From Paenibacillus sp. AN1007 (GTDB lineage: Bacteria > Bacillota > Bacilli > Paenibacillales > Paenibacillaceae), in the NCBI RefSeq assembly GCF_040702995.1, contig NZ_CP159992.1:2629501-2693500 (forward strand): a stretch of 64,000 nucleotides of DNA, given 5' to 3'. Below, one piece after another: positions 26,920 through 36,396 of this stretch. A program made the position numbers and the translations under genes. Every line of letters begins with the position of its first letter. Within the stretch, counting starts at the first letter, position 1. The notes below the pieces were generated by a model. The model saw only the letters and a list, made by a program, of their open reading frames with translations. It made no database searches and was not told the DNA's origin.

Positions 26920-27714
26920 TCATACACTTCCCGCCTCTGGATTGGAGAGATGCGACAAAAGTTCATAATGAAGCTGGTCAGGCATGAACAGGGACAAATA
27001 GGATTTTTCCACCATGACCAGCGGCCCTGAACAGATGTATCCCATCTGATCAGCGTAAGCATAGAAATGCTGGATATGTGTCTTAAGGTGTTCTTCATTC
27101 TGGACCCAAAGACTGCGGGATACATATGAACCTGCGGGCAGCATCAGATCATACGCTGCTTTTTCTTTCCGAGTATACATACCTACGATGCCCGAGTCTT
27201 GATACACATAATGAATATCCGCTTCGAACAAATTAGAGATGCTGCTGCCGTGTTTCACGAGTTTCTGTGCACTCAGACTTTCAGGAACCTGCATTTCAAA
27301 CCATAGGGTGAGAGGGACTTGTTCCCGCTGCACAATCACGTACATCTCTTCGTCCGGTTGAGGCATGTGGTTTTTCTCCTCCAGCAGCTTTTCAATAAAA
27401 TGTTTGGTTTCCTGAAGCCGTTGAATTGCTGCCTCTGTGTCTGATAGCGCCTGACGAATGAGCGGGATAATCTGCTCCGCAGTCAGATGTGACAGACAAT
27501 CTTTGATCATCTGCACGGACAGGCCCATCTTACGCAGCAGCAAAATATGAGCGAGCCGGTATACTTCATCCATTCCGTACATCCGGTATTGATTTTCACC
27601 TGTATATGCGGGCTGCAGCACACCTTTTTCCTCAAAATAACGAATCTGATGTACCGATACCTGCATCAGCTTGGCCAGCTCGCTAATTGTAATTTCATCC
27701 TTCATACCATCCAT
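26920..27714 (-). CDS. MerR/TipA-type regulator with effector-binding domain
   Basis: About 264 residues. The N-terminal MerR domain (TISELAKLMQVSVHQIRYFEEKGVLQP) is followed by a long helix (AAIQRLQETKHFIEKLLEEK). A ~150-residue GyrI-like domain of the BmrR type (EEMYVIVQREQVPLTLWFEMQ) probably binds hydrophobic drugs. I prefer the ATG at 27714, with GGTGGAG 6 bases upstream; a GTG four codons earlier is possible. Its promoter holds a perfect palindrome. The gene next to it on the same strand is a broken hydrolase, so its original target may be lost. Confidence 0.88.
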   Translation of the reverse strand: MDGMKDEITISELAKLMQVSVHQIRYFEEKGVLQPAYTGENQYRMYGMDEVYRLAHILLLRKMGLSVQMIKDCLSHLTAEQIIPLIRQALSDTEAAIQRLQETKHFIEKLLEEKNHMPQPDEEMYVIVQREQVPLTLWFEMQVPESLSAQKLVKHGSSISNLFEADIHYVYQDSGIVGMYTRKEKAAYDLMLPAGSYVSRSLWVQNEEHLKTHIQHFYAYADQMGYICSGPLVMVEKSYLSLFMPDQLHYELLSHLSNPEAGSV

Positions 27715-27747
27715 CTTCATCTCCACCTTCGCTGTTCTGCCTGTTTA

Positions 27748-27782
27748 CAGCATATACCTTAGGTCGGACCTAAGGTCAAGTA
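27748..27782 (-). promoter_or_regulatory. MerR-type promoter with 19-base spacer and palindrome
   Basis: The minus strand has TTGACC, a 19-base spacer, then TATGCT. A perfect inverted repeat (ACCTTAGGTC/GACCTAAGGT, one-base centre, 27756-27776) fills the spacer. This is the classic MerR activation architecture. Confidence 0.75.
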
Positions 27783-27838
27783 CCCTTTCATTTCATTCAT
27801 TATGAACCAATGCATATGTACCAAAACAGCAAAAGAGC

Positions 27839-27857
27839 AGGTCAATACGTGACCTAC
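27839..27857 (-). terminator. Terminator of the CPBP gene
   Basis: AGGTCA-CGTAT-TGACCT followed by GCTCTTTT on the minus strand, about 50 bases after the CPBP protease stop. Confidence 0.6.
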
Positions 27858-27905
27858 CCATAACGTGTTATTTGTGTATAAAGTAAAGATCTGTACGACA
27901 TTCCC

Positions 27906-28712
27906 TCATCTTCTGGACTGTATGTGTCCTCTACGCTGCGCGCTGATCAGCATCGGGACAGCTATGAGCAGACTAACGATAACAGGCACAATAGATGCTT
28001 CGAGTCCGAAGGTTCCACCAGTCAGCAAAGATGGTCCTGACAGCTGCACGTCAAAAAAACCTTGTGCGTCAATACCGGAGACCGGAATACCAAGCACTCC
28101 CTCAAGTGCATTCCAAGCAAAATGAAGTCCAATCACAAACCACAGATTACGCCGCCACAGAAACCCGGCTCCCAGCAGGATACCTGCCTCAATGACGATC
28201 GCGATTGAACTCCAGAGTGAGGCTCCGGGATTAGGCAGATGAGCCAGACCGAAAAAAATAGAAGTTGCCGCGAGTGCAATCCAGCTTCCGCCCCTCTTCT
28301 CTATGGCCTGCAGAAACAGGCCGCGAAATAACAATTCTTCCACAATGGCTGCAGCGATCGCGATAGCCAAAATAGAACTGACAGCATTCTCCGTGGACCA
28401 TGTGAAGCTGTAACCGCCAAGCATCATGATGATCCCGACAGAAACAGCAATGAAGGCCAAACCGACTCCTGCACCTAACAACAACTCGGTCCCTGCCCGC
28501 CGAGGCTGCAGTTCCTCCACGCTGCGCACTGCGATGAATTTCATAACAAGCCCGTAAATTGCAATGGAAACGATACCTCCGGCAAGTGCCAGCATAATGG
28601 ACAGGATGCCTTCCGAGTTAACCAACAGTCTTTGAGAGATGAATCCGGATATCCCCAATAGAACGCTGCCTGTAAACATCCATACGAGCGGGAACTGCAT
28701 TACTTTTTTCAC
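27906..28712 (-). CDS. CPBP-family intramembrane metalloprotease (CAAX protease/Abi)
   Basis: 268 residues with about eight helices. The three CPBP motifs are present: EELLFRG (EExxxR), FGLAHL (FxxxH) and HFAWNAL (HxxxN), which line the membrane-embedded metal site. Homologues process CAAX-type or small peptides, often linked to peptide bacteriocin self-protection; no bacteriocin gene is next to it here. The start is a GTG with AGGAGG 10 bases upstream. It is a single gene with its own terminator. Confidence 0.9.
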   Translation of the reverse strand: MKKVMQFPLVWMFTGSVLLGISGFISQRLLVNSEGILSIMLALAGGIVSIAIYGLVMKFIAVRSVEELQPRRAGTELLLGAGVGLAFIAVSVGIIMMLGGYSFTWSTENAVSSILAIAIAAAIVEELLFRGLFLQAIEKRGGSWIALAATSIFFGLAHLPNPGASLWSSIAIVIEAGILLGAGFLWRRNLWFVIGLHFAWNALEGVLGIPVSGIDAQGFFDVQLSGPSLLTGGTFGLEASIVPVIVSLLIAVPMLISAQRRGHIQSRR

Positions 28713-28862
28713 CTTAAGCTAACCTCCTTACATTATTGGACTAGTTACCCTTAGTATATATGTATGACGTGTTTAATGCTTTCAAGCTATGATCGGCAGT
28801 GTTTGCCATATTCCTGCATAGAAAAATGGTTGAGCTTGTGGGCCTCGCAGCGTTAAACGACA

Positions 28863-28886
28863 AAAAGCCGCTAAGGAGCGGCTTTT
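28863..28886 (-). terminator. Terminator of the cyd operon
   Basis: AAAAGCCGCT-AAGG-AGCGGCTTTT, perfectly symmetric, 11 bases after the cydC stop codon. Confidence 0.9.
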
Positions 28887-28896
28887 CATCGTAGAG

Positions 28897-30627
28897 CTAG
28901 GTTTTTGATTCTCCAATCATCTGCAGTTCAATTTGTTTCATCTCGTAAAAATAACCCTTTTGCTCCATCAATACCTTGAACGAGCCTGTTTCCACAACAC
29001 GTCCCTGATCCATCACTATGATCTGATCCATATGTTCAAGGCCTGTCAGCCGATGACAGATAAGCAGCAGTGTATCTTCTGCCGCTTGTGCCAGCAGCTG
29101 CTGCAGTACACGCGCTTCTGTAACGTAATCCAGCGAAGAGGTAGGTTCGTCCAGCAGCCACAACCTTCCCCTGTGCAGCATCGCCCGAGCCAGGGCCAGA
29201 CGCTGCTTCTCGCCGTCAGACAAATTTTCTCCCTTTTCATAGACGGTGTCGTTCAAGGATAGATTGAACAGCTGCACTTGGTGGAGCACATCTTCCAGTT
29301 CTGCGTCCATGTGCCCCTCCTCGCTGAGCAGCAGGTTATCCCGAATGGTTCCCCGGAAAAAATGACTTTGCTGCAGAACAACACGGGTATTTTGCCAAAT
29401 GCTCTCTTCCTGGAGTTGTTTTATGGGAATGCCGTTAACTTGTATGCTGCCTGAAACGGGGCTGCGCAGTTTGAGCAGCACATCCATAATGGTTGATTTT
29501 CCAGAACCGCTCGGTCCGACAATTGCCGTTTTGGAACCAGAGGGGAAATGCACTGAAACGTCATTTAACGCGCGTCTCCATTCGTCTTCGTATTGGTAAG
29601 ACACGTGAGACAGATCGATCGAAACGGCTTCTTCAGGCATAGGCACAAGCCCATGAGGCTGGTCGTTTTTTTCTTCAGACATCCGTACAGTTTCGTTCAA
29701 CCGTTTGGCAGCATACTCGCTGTCCAGCTTATATGCAGGTAATACGGCCATGGCAGCTGATTCCTCAAATACCGTTTGTGCAGCCAATATTAACATTGCC
29801 AGATATACTCCGGCAAACACTCCATCTGCAATGAGAAAAGAACTGAGCAGCAGTACCCCCCATGTGACCAAATAGGTGACGAAAATATGCATGGATTGCC
29901 CACGCAGCAGTTGTCCGGCATCTCTCCGCTGCCTTGATGCAAGTGCAGCTGATGTCTGCTGCAGCTGCTGCTCCCGCTGTATCAATTGTCCGTATACTTT
30001 CAGATCACGGAAACCATATAACACCTCGGTCACTTCCGTAGACAGTGCCGCCCGCTGCTCGCGAACCTGCCCATTCATTTTACGCTGCTGCATCAGCACC
30101 AGAGCTGGCACGACAAATGCCGTAATCAGCATGCCAACGACGAGCAAGCACGCAATCCAGAACGAAAAAACAGCCGTAAAGATGACTGTACACAGAAATA
30201 CCATTACAACCATCATTGGCGGATACGCAACACGCAAAAAATAATGCTGCAGGCTTTCTACATCGCCAACGATACGAGCTAGCAGATCTCCACTTCGGTT
30301 TTTGTTTAATATCCCCGGTGTGACAGGAATAAGCTTGGCAAAGTATGCGGTACGCAAACGGCTTAGAATTGAGAATGTCGCCCGGTGTGAAGCCAGCCGT
30401 TCTCCGTAACGGCTGGCCGCGCGCAGAAACCCGAGCAGTTTAACCATCGACGTAAGCACAATCAACGTGTACAGCGGGGGTGCAAACACAGTTTGAGAGA
30501 TGAGATATCCGCTGGCAGAAAAAAGAGCAACACCTGCTGTACCAGCTGTAAATCCGCATAAAATGGAAAGCAGAATGTCCTTGCGTTCCTGCAGCATGGC
30601 TTTGGACAGAACAGCCAACTCTTTCAT
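28897..30627 (-). CDS. cydC: Thiol reductant ABC exporter subunit CydC
   Basis: 576 residues: a six-helix ABC membrane domain (1-310) and an ATPase with Walker A (GPSGSGKST), the signature region (NLSDGEKQRLALARA) and Walker B (LWLLDEPTS). With CydD it exports cysteine or glutathione, needed to assemble cytochrome bd. Its start overlaps the cydD stop by 4 bases. It is the last gene of the cydA-cydB-cydD-cydC operon. In Bacillus nomenclature the names C and D are swapped by position. Confidence 0.93.
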   Translation of the reverse strand: MKELAVLSKAMLQERKDILLSILCGFTAGTAGVALFSASGYLISQTVFAPPLYTLIVLTSMVKLLGFLRAASRYGERLASHRATFSILSRLRTAYFAKLIPVTPGILNKNRSGDLLARIVGDVESLQHYFLRVAYPPMMVVMVFLCTVIFTAVFSFWIACLLVVGMLITAFVVPALVLMQQRKMNGQVREQRAALSTEVTEVLYGFRDLKVYGQLIQREQQLQQTSAALASRQRRDAGQLLRGQSMHIFVTYLVTWGVLLLSSFLIADGVFAGVYLAMLILAAQTVFEESAAMAVLPAYKLDSEYAAKRLNETVRMSEEKNDQPHGLVPMPEEAVSIDLSHVSYQYEDEWRRALNDVSVHFPSGSKTAIVGPSGSGKSTIMDVLLKLRSPVSGSIQVNGIPIKQLQEESIWQNTRVVLQQSHFFRGTIRDNLLLSEEGHMDAELEDVLHQVQLFNLSLNDTVYEKGENLSDGEKQRLALARAMLHRGRLWLLDEPTSSLDYVTEARVLQQLLAQAAEDTLLLICHRLTGLEHMDQIIVMDQGRVVETGSFKVLMEQKGYFYEMKQIELQMIGESKT

Positions 30628-32495
30628 ACAATCCCTCCTGTTCTCTGGACTTGTACCATCTCGGCATATGCAGGCAGACGCTCCAGCAGTTCCTGATGTG
30701 TTCCGGAATCTGCAAGCAGCCCATTCGCCATAAACAAAATCCGGTCGGCCTGCTGAATCGTATATAAACGATGAGCCACCGTGATCATTACTGCCTTTTG
30801 AGACAATGCAGCGATGGAACGCTGCAGAATCTGTTCAGTGTGCAGGTCAAGTCCAACCGTCGGTTCATCAAACAAAATGATGGCAGGCTGTTTCAGGAAA
30901 GCGCGAGCAAGCGCCAGCCGCTGCTTCTCACCGCCGGACAGCCCGCGCCCGCCTTCCCCTACTGGAGTATCCAATCCTTTTTCCAGCTGCGCAATAAGTG
31001 TCTGTAGTCCCGCTTGTTCAGCGGCTCGTTCTATATCCACACGCGACATGGTCTGTTCTGCGCCAATTGAAATATTGTCAGCGAGTGTACCCGCAAAAAT
31101 ATAAGGATGCTGTGTAATGTAACTGATCTGCCGGAACCAGTCGGCTTCATCGATTTGCGTCAGCGGTTTCCCGTTAATTAGAACGGAACCGGATGTCGGC
31201 TGCAGTAACCCGGAGATCAGGTGCAGTAATGTGGTTTTACCTGAACCGCTTTTGCCGACAATGGCTGTATGTTCTCCAGGTTTGATCGAGATCTGTTCCG
31301 CCGCAAGTTTAAATGAGCCGGGGGCATAATGAAACTTTATATTTTGCAGTTCGATGGAAGGCGGCGCTGTGGCACGAGTTATCGCATGATTAGCTGTTGC
31401 TTCTTTCGCAGCTTGTTCTTGAACTGACTTTCCTGTTTCTTCCTTCTCGCCATCATGATTTGCTGTACTCGTGGTATCCGCTTCTGCCAGCATCTGCTCC
31501 ACCTTGCGCATGGCTCCCATGCTGGTTCGACCGCTGTGAAAAGCAGTCCCTGTATTTTTAAGCAGGTTGTAGAACTCGGGCACAAGCAGCAGCACCAGAA
31601 AAGCGGTATGGAATGTCATGGATTTATACACAAGCAGCTGAATGGCAAGCTCAAGCGCGACGATGCCGATGCTTAACATCACGATGGCTTCCAGCATAAA
31701 TGTATTCGTAAAGGCAATCTTCAGAATACTCATCGTGGTATCCCGAAAACCCAGACTACTGCGTTCAATCTCCTGCTGCTGGCGGCTGGCTTTTCCAAAT
31801 ATTTTTAACGTAACGAGTCCTTGAAGCGAGTCCAGAAATGTTCCGGAGAACTCGGCCAACTGCGCGTATTTTTCTTCGGATTTGTTTTTGGTCTGCAGTC
31901 CGACCAGAATCATGAACAACGGGATAAACGGTGCTGTGCACAGCAAAATCCAGCCCGTGTTAGCATGCTGCATAAATGCAGCAGCCAGAATCATGATCGG
32001 AATGATCGATGCTTCCATCATGCGCGGCATGTACTGACTGAAATAACTGTCCGCTTCGTCCACCGCATCGAGAGCCACACTGACCTTACCTCCCGTCTGC
32101 CCCTGCAGCGACGAGAACATAGAGGTTCGGGTCAGATTCTGTAACACTACAGCCCGCATTTGGGTTTTGGCACGTGCGGCCATGTATATGCCAACGCTGC
32201 CGTTGGCATATGCTAACAGCGTACGTACAGCCATAACGGTCAGTAATATACCAAGCAGCAGCATGATCGATGTGAAAGATGCCTTTTCTACAAAAATGCG
32301 CTGCACAGCCTCAGCCATAAACACAGCCTGACTTATAACAGCTGCACCCAGGGCCAGTGAAAAGGCCATAAGGAGCACTCTGCTTTTCCGAAGCGAAGAC
32401 ATTTGCTGTTTAATCAGTTCCGACTTCCTTCTGCCAGGCGACTTCCCCTGCTGCTCGGGTTGCTGCTTCGTTTGTTCTTTTCGCTGCCTTTTCAC
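30624..32495 (-). CDS. cydD: Thiol reductant ABC exporter subunit CydD
   Basis: 623 residues. A basic, Gln-rich N-terminus (~30 residues) precedes the six-helix domain. The ATPase has Walker A (GKSGSGKTT), the signature (GLSGGEKQR) and Walker B (IILFDEP). An unusual Ala/Thr/Glu-rich insert of ~40 residues (near 345-385) separates the membrane domain from the ATPase. The start is a GTG behind AAGGAGGG, 15 bases after cydB. It pairs with CydC. Confidence 0.93.
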   Translation of the reverse strand: MKRQRKEQTKQQPEQQGKSPGRRKSELIKQQMSSLRKSRVLLMAFSLALGAAVISQAVFMAEAVQRIFVEKASFTSIMLLLGILLTVMAVRTLLAYANGSVGIYMAARAKTQMRAVVLQNLTRTSMFSSLQGQTGGKVSVALDAVDEADSYFSQYMPRMMEASIIPIMILAAAFMQHANTGWILLCTAPFIPLFMILVGLQTKNKSEEKYAQLAEFSGTFLDSLQGLVTLKIFGKASRQQQEIERSSLGFRDTTMSILKIAFTNTFMLEAIVMLSIGIVALELAIQLLVYKSMTFHTAFLVLLLVPEFYNLLKNTGTAFHSGRTSMGAMRKVEQMLAEADTTSTANHDGEKEETGKSVQEQAAKEATANHAITRATAPPSIELQNIKFHYAPGSFKLAAEQISIKPGEHTAIVGKSGSGKTTLLHLISGLLQPTSGSVLINGKPLTQIDEADWFRQISYITQHPYIFAGTLADNISIGAEQTMSRVDIERAAEQAGLQTLIAQLEKGLDTPVGEGGRGLSGGEKQRLALARAFLKQPAIILFDEPTVGLDLHTEQILQRSIAALSQKAVMITVAHRLYTIQQADRILFMANGLLADSGTHQELLERLPAYAEMVQVQRTGGIV

Positions 32496-32510
32496 GGGAC
32501 AACCCTCCTT

Positions 32511-33524
32511 TTATTTGCTGCCTTTGACATAGTCCGCGTCAAACAGGAACAATCTGAACACAAGAATCAGAGAAGGAATCAGCAGGCATAGTCCTCCGAT
32601 AAAGACAACGACAAGCGCGAAACCCATAGCTGGCGATGTGGCACTGCTCTGAATCGTAATGTATGGATCGAGAATGTAAGGATACTGACCGATCCCGTAA
32701 GCAAAAAAGGCACAGAAAAATTGAAGCATGATGCATATAAATGCAAGACCATAACGACGTCCGTTATACAGCAGCCACATGGCAGTCATGAAGAAGGCTA
32801 CCGATAAAGCGAGCAGCCACCAGAGGTCCATCATATTTTGAAAATGGCGTTCGTTGTGCTGACCCAGATATATAAATGCTGTCAGTGCCAGAATAATCGT
32901 CGGTGTGCTCCAGAACAGGGAGTAATTACGCATAAGCTTCAATGCGCCCTTATCCTCTGCCCTCGAAGCGTAGAAGGTTAGAAACGATCCGCTGATAAAC
33001 AAAACGGAGACAATCGCAAGACCAACGATGCTCCAGGATAGAGGATTGGTAAACAATGCCCAGTAATCCAGGGAAATCGTCTCTCCCTGCTTCAGGATGA
33101 ACCCGCCCTCGGACAAAGTCAGGGCCACGGACAGAGATGCCGGAATCAGCAATCCTGCAGCTCCGTATAAAAACAGGTACACGATGTTATTCTTGGAACC
33201 GTAATTTTCAAAAGCATAGAACGAGCCCCGAATGGCAATCAGAATGACGGCAATACTTCCGGGAACAATAAGTGCCGCACCATAATAGGAAGCCGTATCC
33301 GGAAAAAATCCGATGATGCCAATATAGAAAAAGACAAAAAATACATTCGTAATCTCCCAGACGGGTGACAGATAGCGGGAGATCAAACGGTTAATTAGAT
33401 GATCCTGTTTTGTCAGGCGTGCATAAAAGGCGAAAAATCCAGCCCCGAAATCAATCGAAGCGATGATTAAATATCCATACAGGAACAGCCAGAGTACCGA
33501 AATACCGATCAACTCATAACTCAT
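32511..33524 (-). CDS. cydB: Cytochrome bd oxidase subunit II
   Basis: 337 residues with eight to nine helices, starting SYELIGISVLWLFLYGYLIIASIDFGAG, the conserved first helix of CydB. It is the partner of CydA in the high-affinity quinol oxidase of the cytoplasmic membrane. It overlaps the cydA stop by 4 bases. Confidence 0.95.
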   Translation of the reverse strand: MSYELIGISVLWLFLYGYLIIASIDFGAGFFAFYARLTKQDHLINRLISRYLSPVWEITNVFFVFFYIGIIGFFPDTASYYGAALIVPGSIAVILIAIRGSFYAFENYGSKNNIVYLFLYGAAGLLIPASLSVALTLSEGGFILKQGETISLDYWALFTNPLSWSIVGLAIVSVLFISGSFLTFYASRAEDKGALKLMRNYSLFWSTPTIILALTAFIYLGQHNERHFQNMMDLWWLLALSVAFFMTAMWLLYNGRRYGLAFICIMLQFFCAFFAYGIGQYPYILDPYITIQSSATSPAMGFALVVVFIGGLCLLIPSLILVFRLFLFDADYVKGSK

Positions 33525-34897
33525 TGGTTATGTCCTCCATTCCCTGCAGCTGCAGCCGTTCGATCTTCTCTGGACTTCAACCACTTTTCCAGCTCAACCT
33601 CAGCAGGATTGTTGTTGAACAGACGCTTCAACACAAGGACACAGATCACGCCGAGCACGATGTACAAGAGCAGGAAGACAAAAAATAAAATTCGGATACT
33701 CGGGGATGAAGTGGCTGCTTCTTCGACCCGCATGTATCCACGAATGATCCACGGCTGCCGACCGATCTCTGCATAGAACCAGCCCATCTCCACAGCTAGA
33801 AAGGCAAGCGGTGCGCTGACTGCAGCAAGGCGAAGCATCCACTTGTTGAGTGGATTACGTCTCTTCCAGAGTACAAACAGAAAATATAGACCGGATATGG
33901 CAAGCAGCGCGAATCCAATGCCGGCCATCAGATCGAATAAATAATGCACAAGCAGCGGAGGCTGCTCATCCGGCGGGAATTCGTTCAATCCGGTGACCTT
34001 GGCATTAAAATCTCCAAAGGCCAAAAAGCTGAGGATCTTGGGCAGATGCAGTGCACCTATAATCTCATGTTCCGCATTCAGCCATCCGAGCAGAATCAAA
34101 TCTGCGCCGCTCTCCGTCTCAAAATGCCATTCGGCAGCAGCGAGCTTCTCCGGCTGGTGTTCAGCCAAAAATTTGGCGGATACATCACCAGCGAGTGTAT
34201 TGAATAAACTGAATACCAACACGACGGCCATCATCAGATTTAGTCCTTTTTTGTGATAAGCGGATACTCCTCTTCTCAACATGGCCAGCGCAGCGATTCC
34301 GGCAAGCAGAGCCGCCCCTGTTAAGTAAGCCGAGCTTAATACATGGAACACCTTGGAGAATGTGGCTGTATTCAGCATGGCTTGTACAGGGTTTACCGCA
34401 GTAAATTGACCTGCCTGCATTACAAATCCTTCAGGCTGATTCATAAATCCGTTCACGGTTGTAATAAACACCGCTGACATCCCTGCTCCCGCAACTACAG
34501 GAATGGTCAGCAGCCAGTGAATGTACGGGTTTTTGAACCGATCCCATGTGTAAAGATAGATGCCCAGGAAAATGGCTTCAAAAAAGAACGCGAATACTTC
34601 CATGAAAAGCGGCAGTGCGATAACATTCCCAGCCAGCTTCATAAAGTTAGGCCACACCAGAGCAAGCTGCAGTGAGATCGCTGTACCGGTCACCACTCCA
34701 ACAGCCACCGAGATGACAAAACCTCTTGACCACCTCTTCGCCATAAGTATGTAGTGGGGGTCCTTCTTCCGAATTCCGATAAACTCAGCAATGGCGATCA
34801 TTAACGGAATCCCTACACCAAGCGTTGCAAAAATAACGTGAAATCCGAGTGTCAGACCTGTTACGAGCCTGCTCCATAAGACGGTATCGATTGCCAT
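33521..34897 (-). CDS. cydA: Cytochrome bd oxidase subunit I
   Basis: 458 residues carrying the haem ligands and the quinol site. The conserved N-terminal helix (SRLVTGLTLGFHVIFATLG) has the haem b595 His. The GRQPW segment typical of CydA is present, and the Q-loop is short, as in Gram-positives. It oxidises menaquinol and reduces O2 to water under low oxygen. The ATG at 34897 has GAGGAGG upstream; the open frame goes 9 codons further. A Rex-like box lies about 70 bases upstream. Confidence 0.96.
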   Translation of the reverse strand: MAIDTVLWSRLVTGLTLGFHVIFATLGVGIPLMIAIAEFIGIRKKDPHYILMAKRWSRGFVISVAVGVVTGTAISLQLALVWPNFMKLAGNVIALPLFMEVFAFFFEAIFLGIYLYTWDRFKNPYIHWLLTIPVVAGAGMSAVFITTVNGFMNQPEGFVMQAGQFTAVNPVQAMLNTATFSKVFHVLSSAYLTGAALLAGIAALAMLRRGVSAYHKKGLNLMMAVVLVFSLFNTLAGDVSAKFLAEHQPEKLAAAEWHFETESGADLILLGWLNAEHEIIGALHLPKILSFLAFGDFNAKVTGLNEFPPDEQPPLLVHYLFDLMAGIGFALLAISGLYFLFVLWKRRNPLNKWMLRLAAVSAPLAFLAVEMGWFYAEIGRQPWIIRGYMRVEEAATSSPSIRILFFVFLLLYIVLGVICVLVLKRLFNNNPAEVELEKWLKSREDRTAAAAGNGGHNQ

Positions 34898-34965
34898 TTT
34901 ATAATGCCTCCTCTCAAACTCCATTCATTGATTATGTTTCTTTGTATCATTTTTTAGGTCTTAAC

Positions 34966-34983
34966 ATGAGAAAAATTTCACAA
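34966..34983 (-). promoter_or_regulatory. Rex-like operator upstream of cydA
   Basis: The minus strand reads TTGTGAAATTTTTCTCAT, against the Rex consensus TTGTGAA-N4-TTCACAA: the first half-site is perfect, the second is partial. Rex senses NADH/NAD+ and represses cydABCD in Bacillus. The rest of the gap 34925-35543 contains no clear gene; a 34-codon frame at 35269-35373 on the minus strand has no ribosome site. Confidence 0.55.
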
Positions 34984-35543
34984 AACAAATGACAACGATA
35001 GGCTGCCACTCGTTAAGCACATTTACTCCTTCTTTACTCCTTCAGATGTAAAGCGAAATCCAGCGCTGGATGCCTTATATTCTCTGATTGCGAAGCGCCT
35101 CTAGGATTGGCTCAGACCTGATATTCAAAATTATTATATCCTCAATTTTAATCAATTCAATCACTGACACGTCTTCGACCTTAAACGTTCAAGAAAGGCT
35201 CAACTCTTTCTGACAAGTTGGTGAAAAATATTAAAACCACCCTTTGGAGCTATTGATTTGCTGCACACTCACGTGTTAATAAGCTTCGCAGCCACATAAA
35301 TAATCTTCATCGTTTTACCGTGAGTGAGTTCCTGAATTTTGCCTTGGAGCCAACCGAAATTCTTGGGGCGCATGAATCTGTGTTACACTTAAATGGCTTA
35401 ACGGTCTGATGACACAGAAAGAGCTGCATAATTAATGAAAATGAAAGGTGTGATGTCCATGGTACATAACCGACAAGCTCGAAAACCAGTCTATTTTTTC
35501 TGCAAAATCAAAAACAACAAATCCGTACAAAGGAGATGTCACA

Positions 35544-36125
35544 TTGAACTTGAACATTATTGAAGGTAAATTTGATCATAGGTCGGAAACCGAGCGACTG
35601 GTGATTCGACCATTACAAAACGAAGATTATGAGAACTGGCTGCATGAATTCGAAAGCCGCTTTCCCTCTCGGCATCGACATGATCCTGGAAAAATCGATA
35701 TGAGTGACTGCACACCTGAATGGTTCGAGCAGCTAGTGGAGAGACATCAGGAACTTGCCCGCACCGATGCCGTATATATATTCGGTGTATTCAGAAAAGA
35801 AGATGGTACACATCTGGGCATGATTGATATTGCCACGTTGGCTAGAGAACCGTTTCAATGGGCCAGCTTTGGCTACACCATCCACAATCAGCATTGGAGA
35901 CAAGGATACGGTCAAGAGGCGGTATGCGAAGTTCTCCGTATGGCAGCAGCAGACTTGAAGTTTCACCGATTGGAAGCCCATATTAATGTGGATAACACTC
36001 CCTCTATTAAACTGGCTGAACGTGCAGGTCTGGAATTCGAATGTTTGCGAAAAGGTTTCATCTTTGAAAACGAAGAATGGACGGATCATCTCGTGTATTA
36101 CAAAAACCTGCCTCACGTAATTTAG
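35544..36125 (+). CDS. GNAT-family N-acetyltransferase (RimJ/RimL-like)
   Basis: 193 residues. It has ETERLVIRPLQNEDYENW at the start, the acetyl-CoA-binding segment (QHWRQGYGQEAVCEVLRMA) and a typical last helix (NTPSIKLAERAGLEFE). It transfers acetyl groups to an amine, perhaps of a protein N-terminus or a small molecule. The start is a TTG with AAGGAG 8 bases upstream. It is a single gene with a strong terminator. Confidence 0.9.
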   Translation: MNLNIIEGKFDHRSETERLVIRPLQNEDYENWLHEFESRFPSRHRHDPGKIDMSDCTPEWFEQLVERHQELARTDAVYIFGVFRKEDGTHLGMIDIATLAREPFQWASFGYTIHNQHWRQGYGQEAVCEVLRMAAADLKFHRLEAHINVDNTPSIKLAERAGLEFECLRKGFIFENEEWTDHLVYYKNLPHVI

Positions 36126-36167
36126 GCGCTCAGTCTAATCCGTTTAAAAGGATCAGTAACATCACTG

Positions 36168-36203
36168 AAAAAAGCAGCGGCCTGAATGGCAGCTGCTTTT
36201 TTA
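36168..36203 (+). terminator. Intrinsic terminator of the GNAT gene
   Basis: AAAAAAGCAGC pairs with GCTGCTTTTTT around a 13-base loop. The following stretch to 36396 contains nothing recognisable. Confidence 0.85.
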
Positions 36204-36396
36204 CCTCTTTTTCCAAACTTCCATTTTACGATCAGACCCTAGAATCAGAACAGCGAAATACATACTACTTCCTGTTCTATAGATAAGGTCATTCTAGATG
36301 TATTAATGTGACTTTATTGAAATACAACCCTCGGGGAATTTGTAATAACACATGGATAAATGTACTAAATCCATTGTTAACTTTTACCTAAGACTG

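Noticed and set aside
35058..35071. Perfect 14-base palindrome ATCCAGCGCTGGAT
   Set aside because: It is isolated, not near a promoter, and short palindromes of this length occur by chance in 64 kb.
35269..35373. 34-codon minus-strand frame (starts MRPKNFGWLQGK)
   Set aside because: It has a plausible peptide composition but no Shine-Dalgarno sequence and no recognised relatives. It may be a gene remnant, but this cannot be supported.
35439..35567. Short plus-strand frame just upstream of and overlapping the GNAT start
   Set aside because: It could be a leader peptide, but it has a weak ribosome site and no attenuator structure follows.
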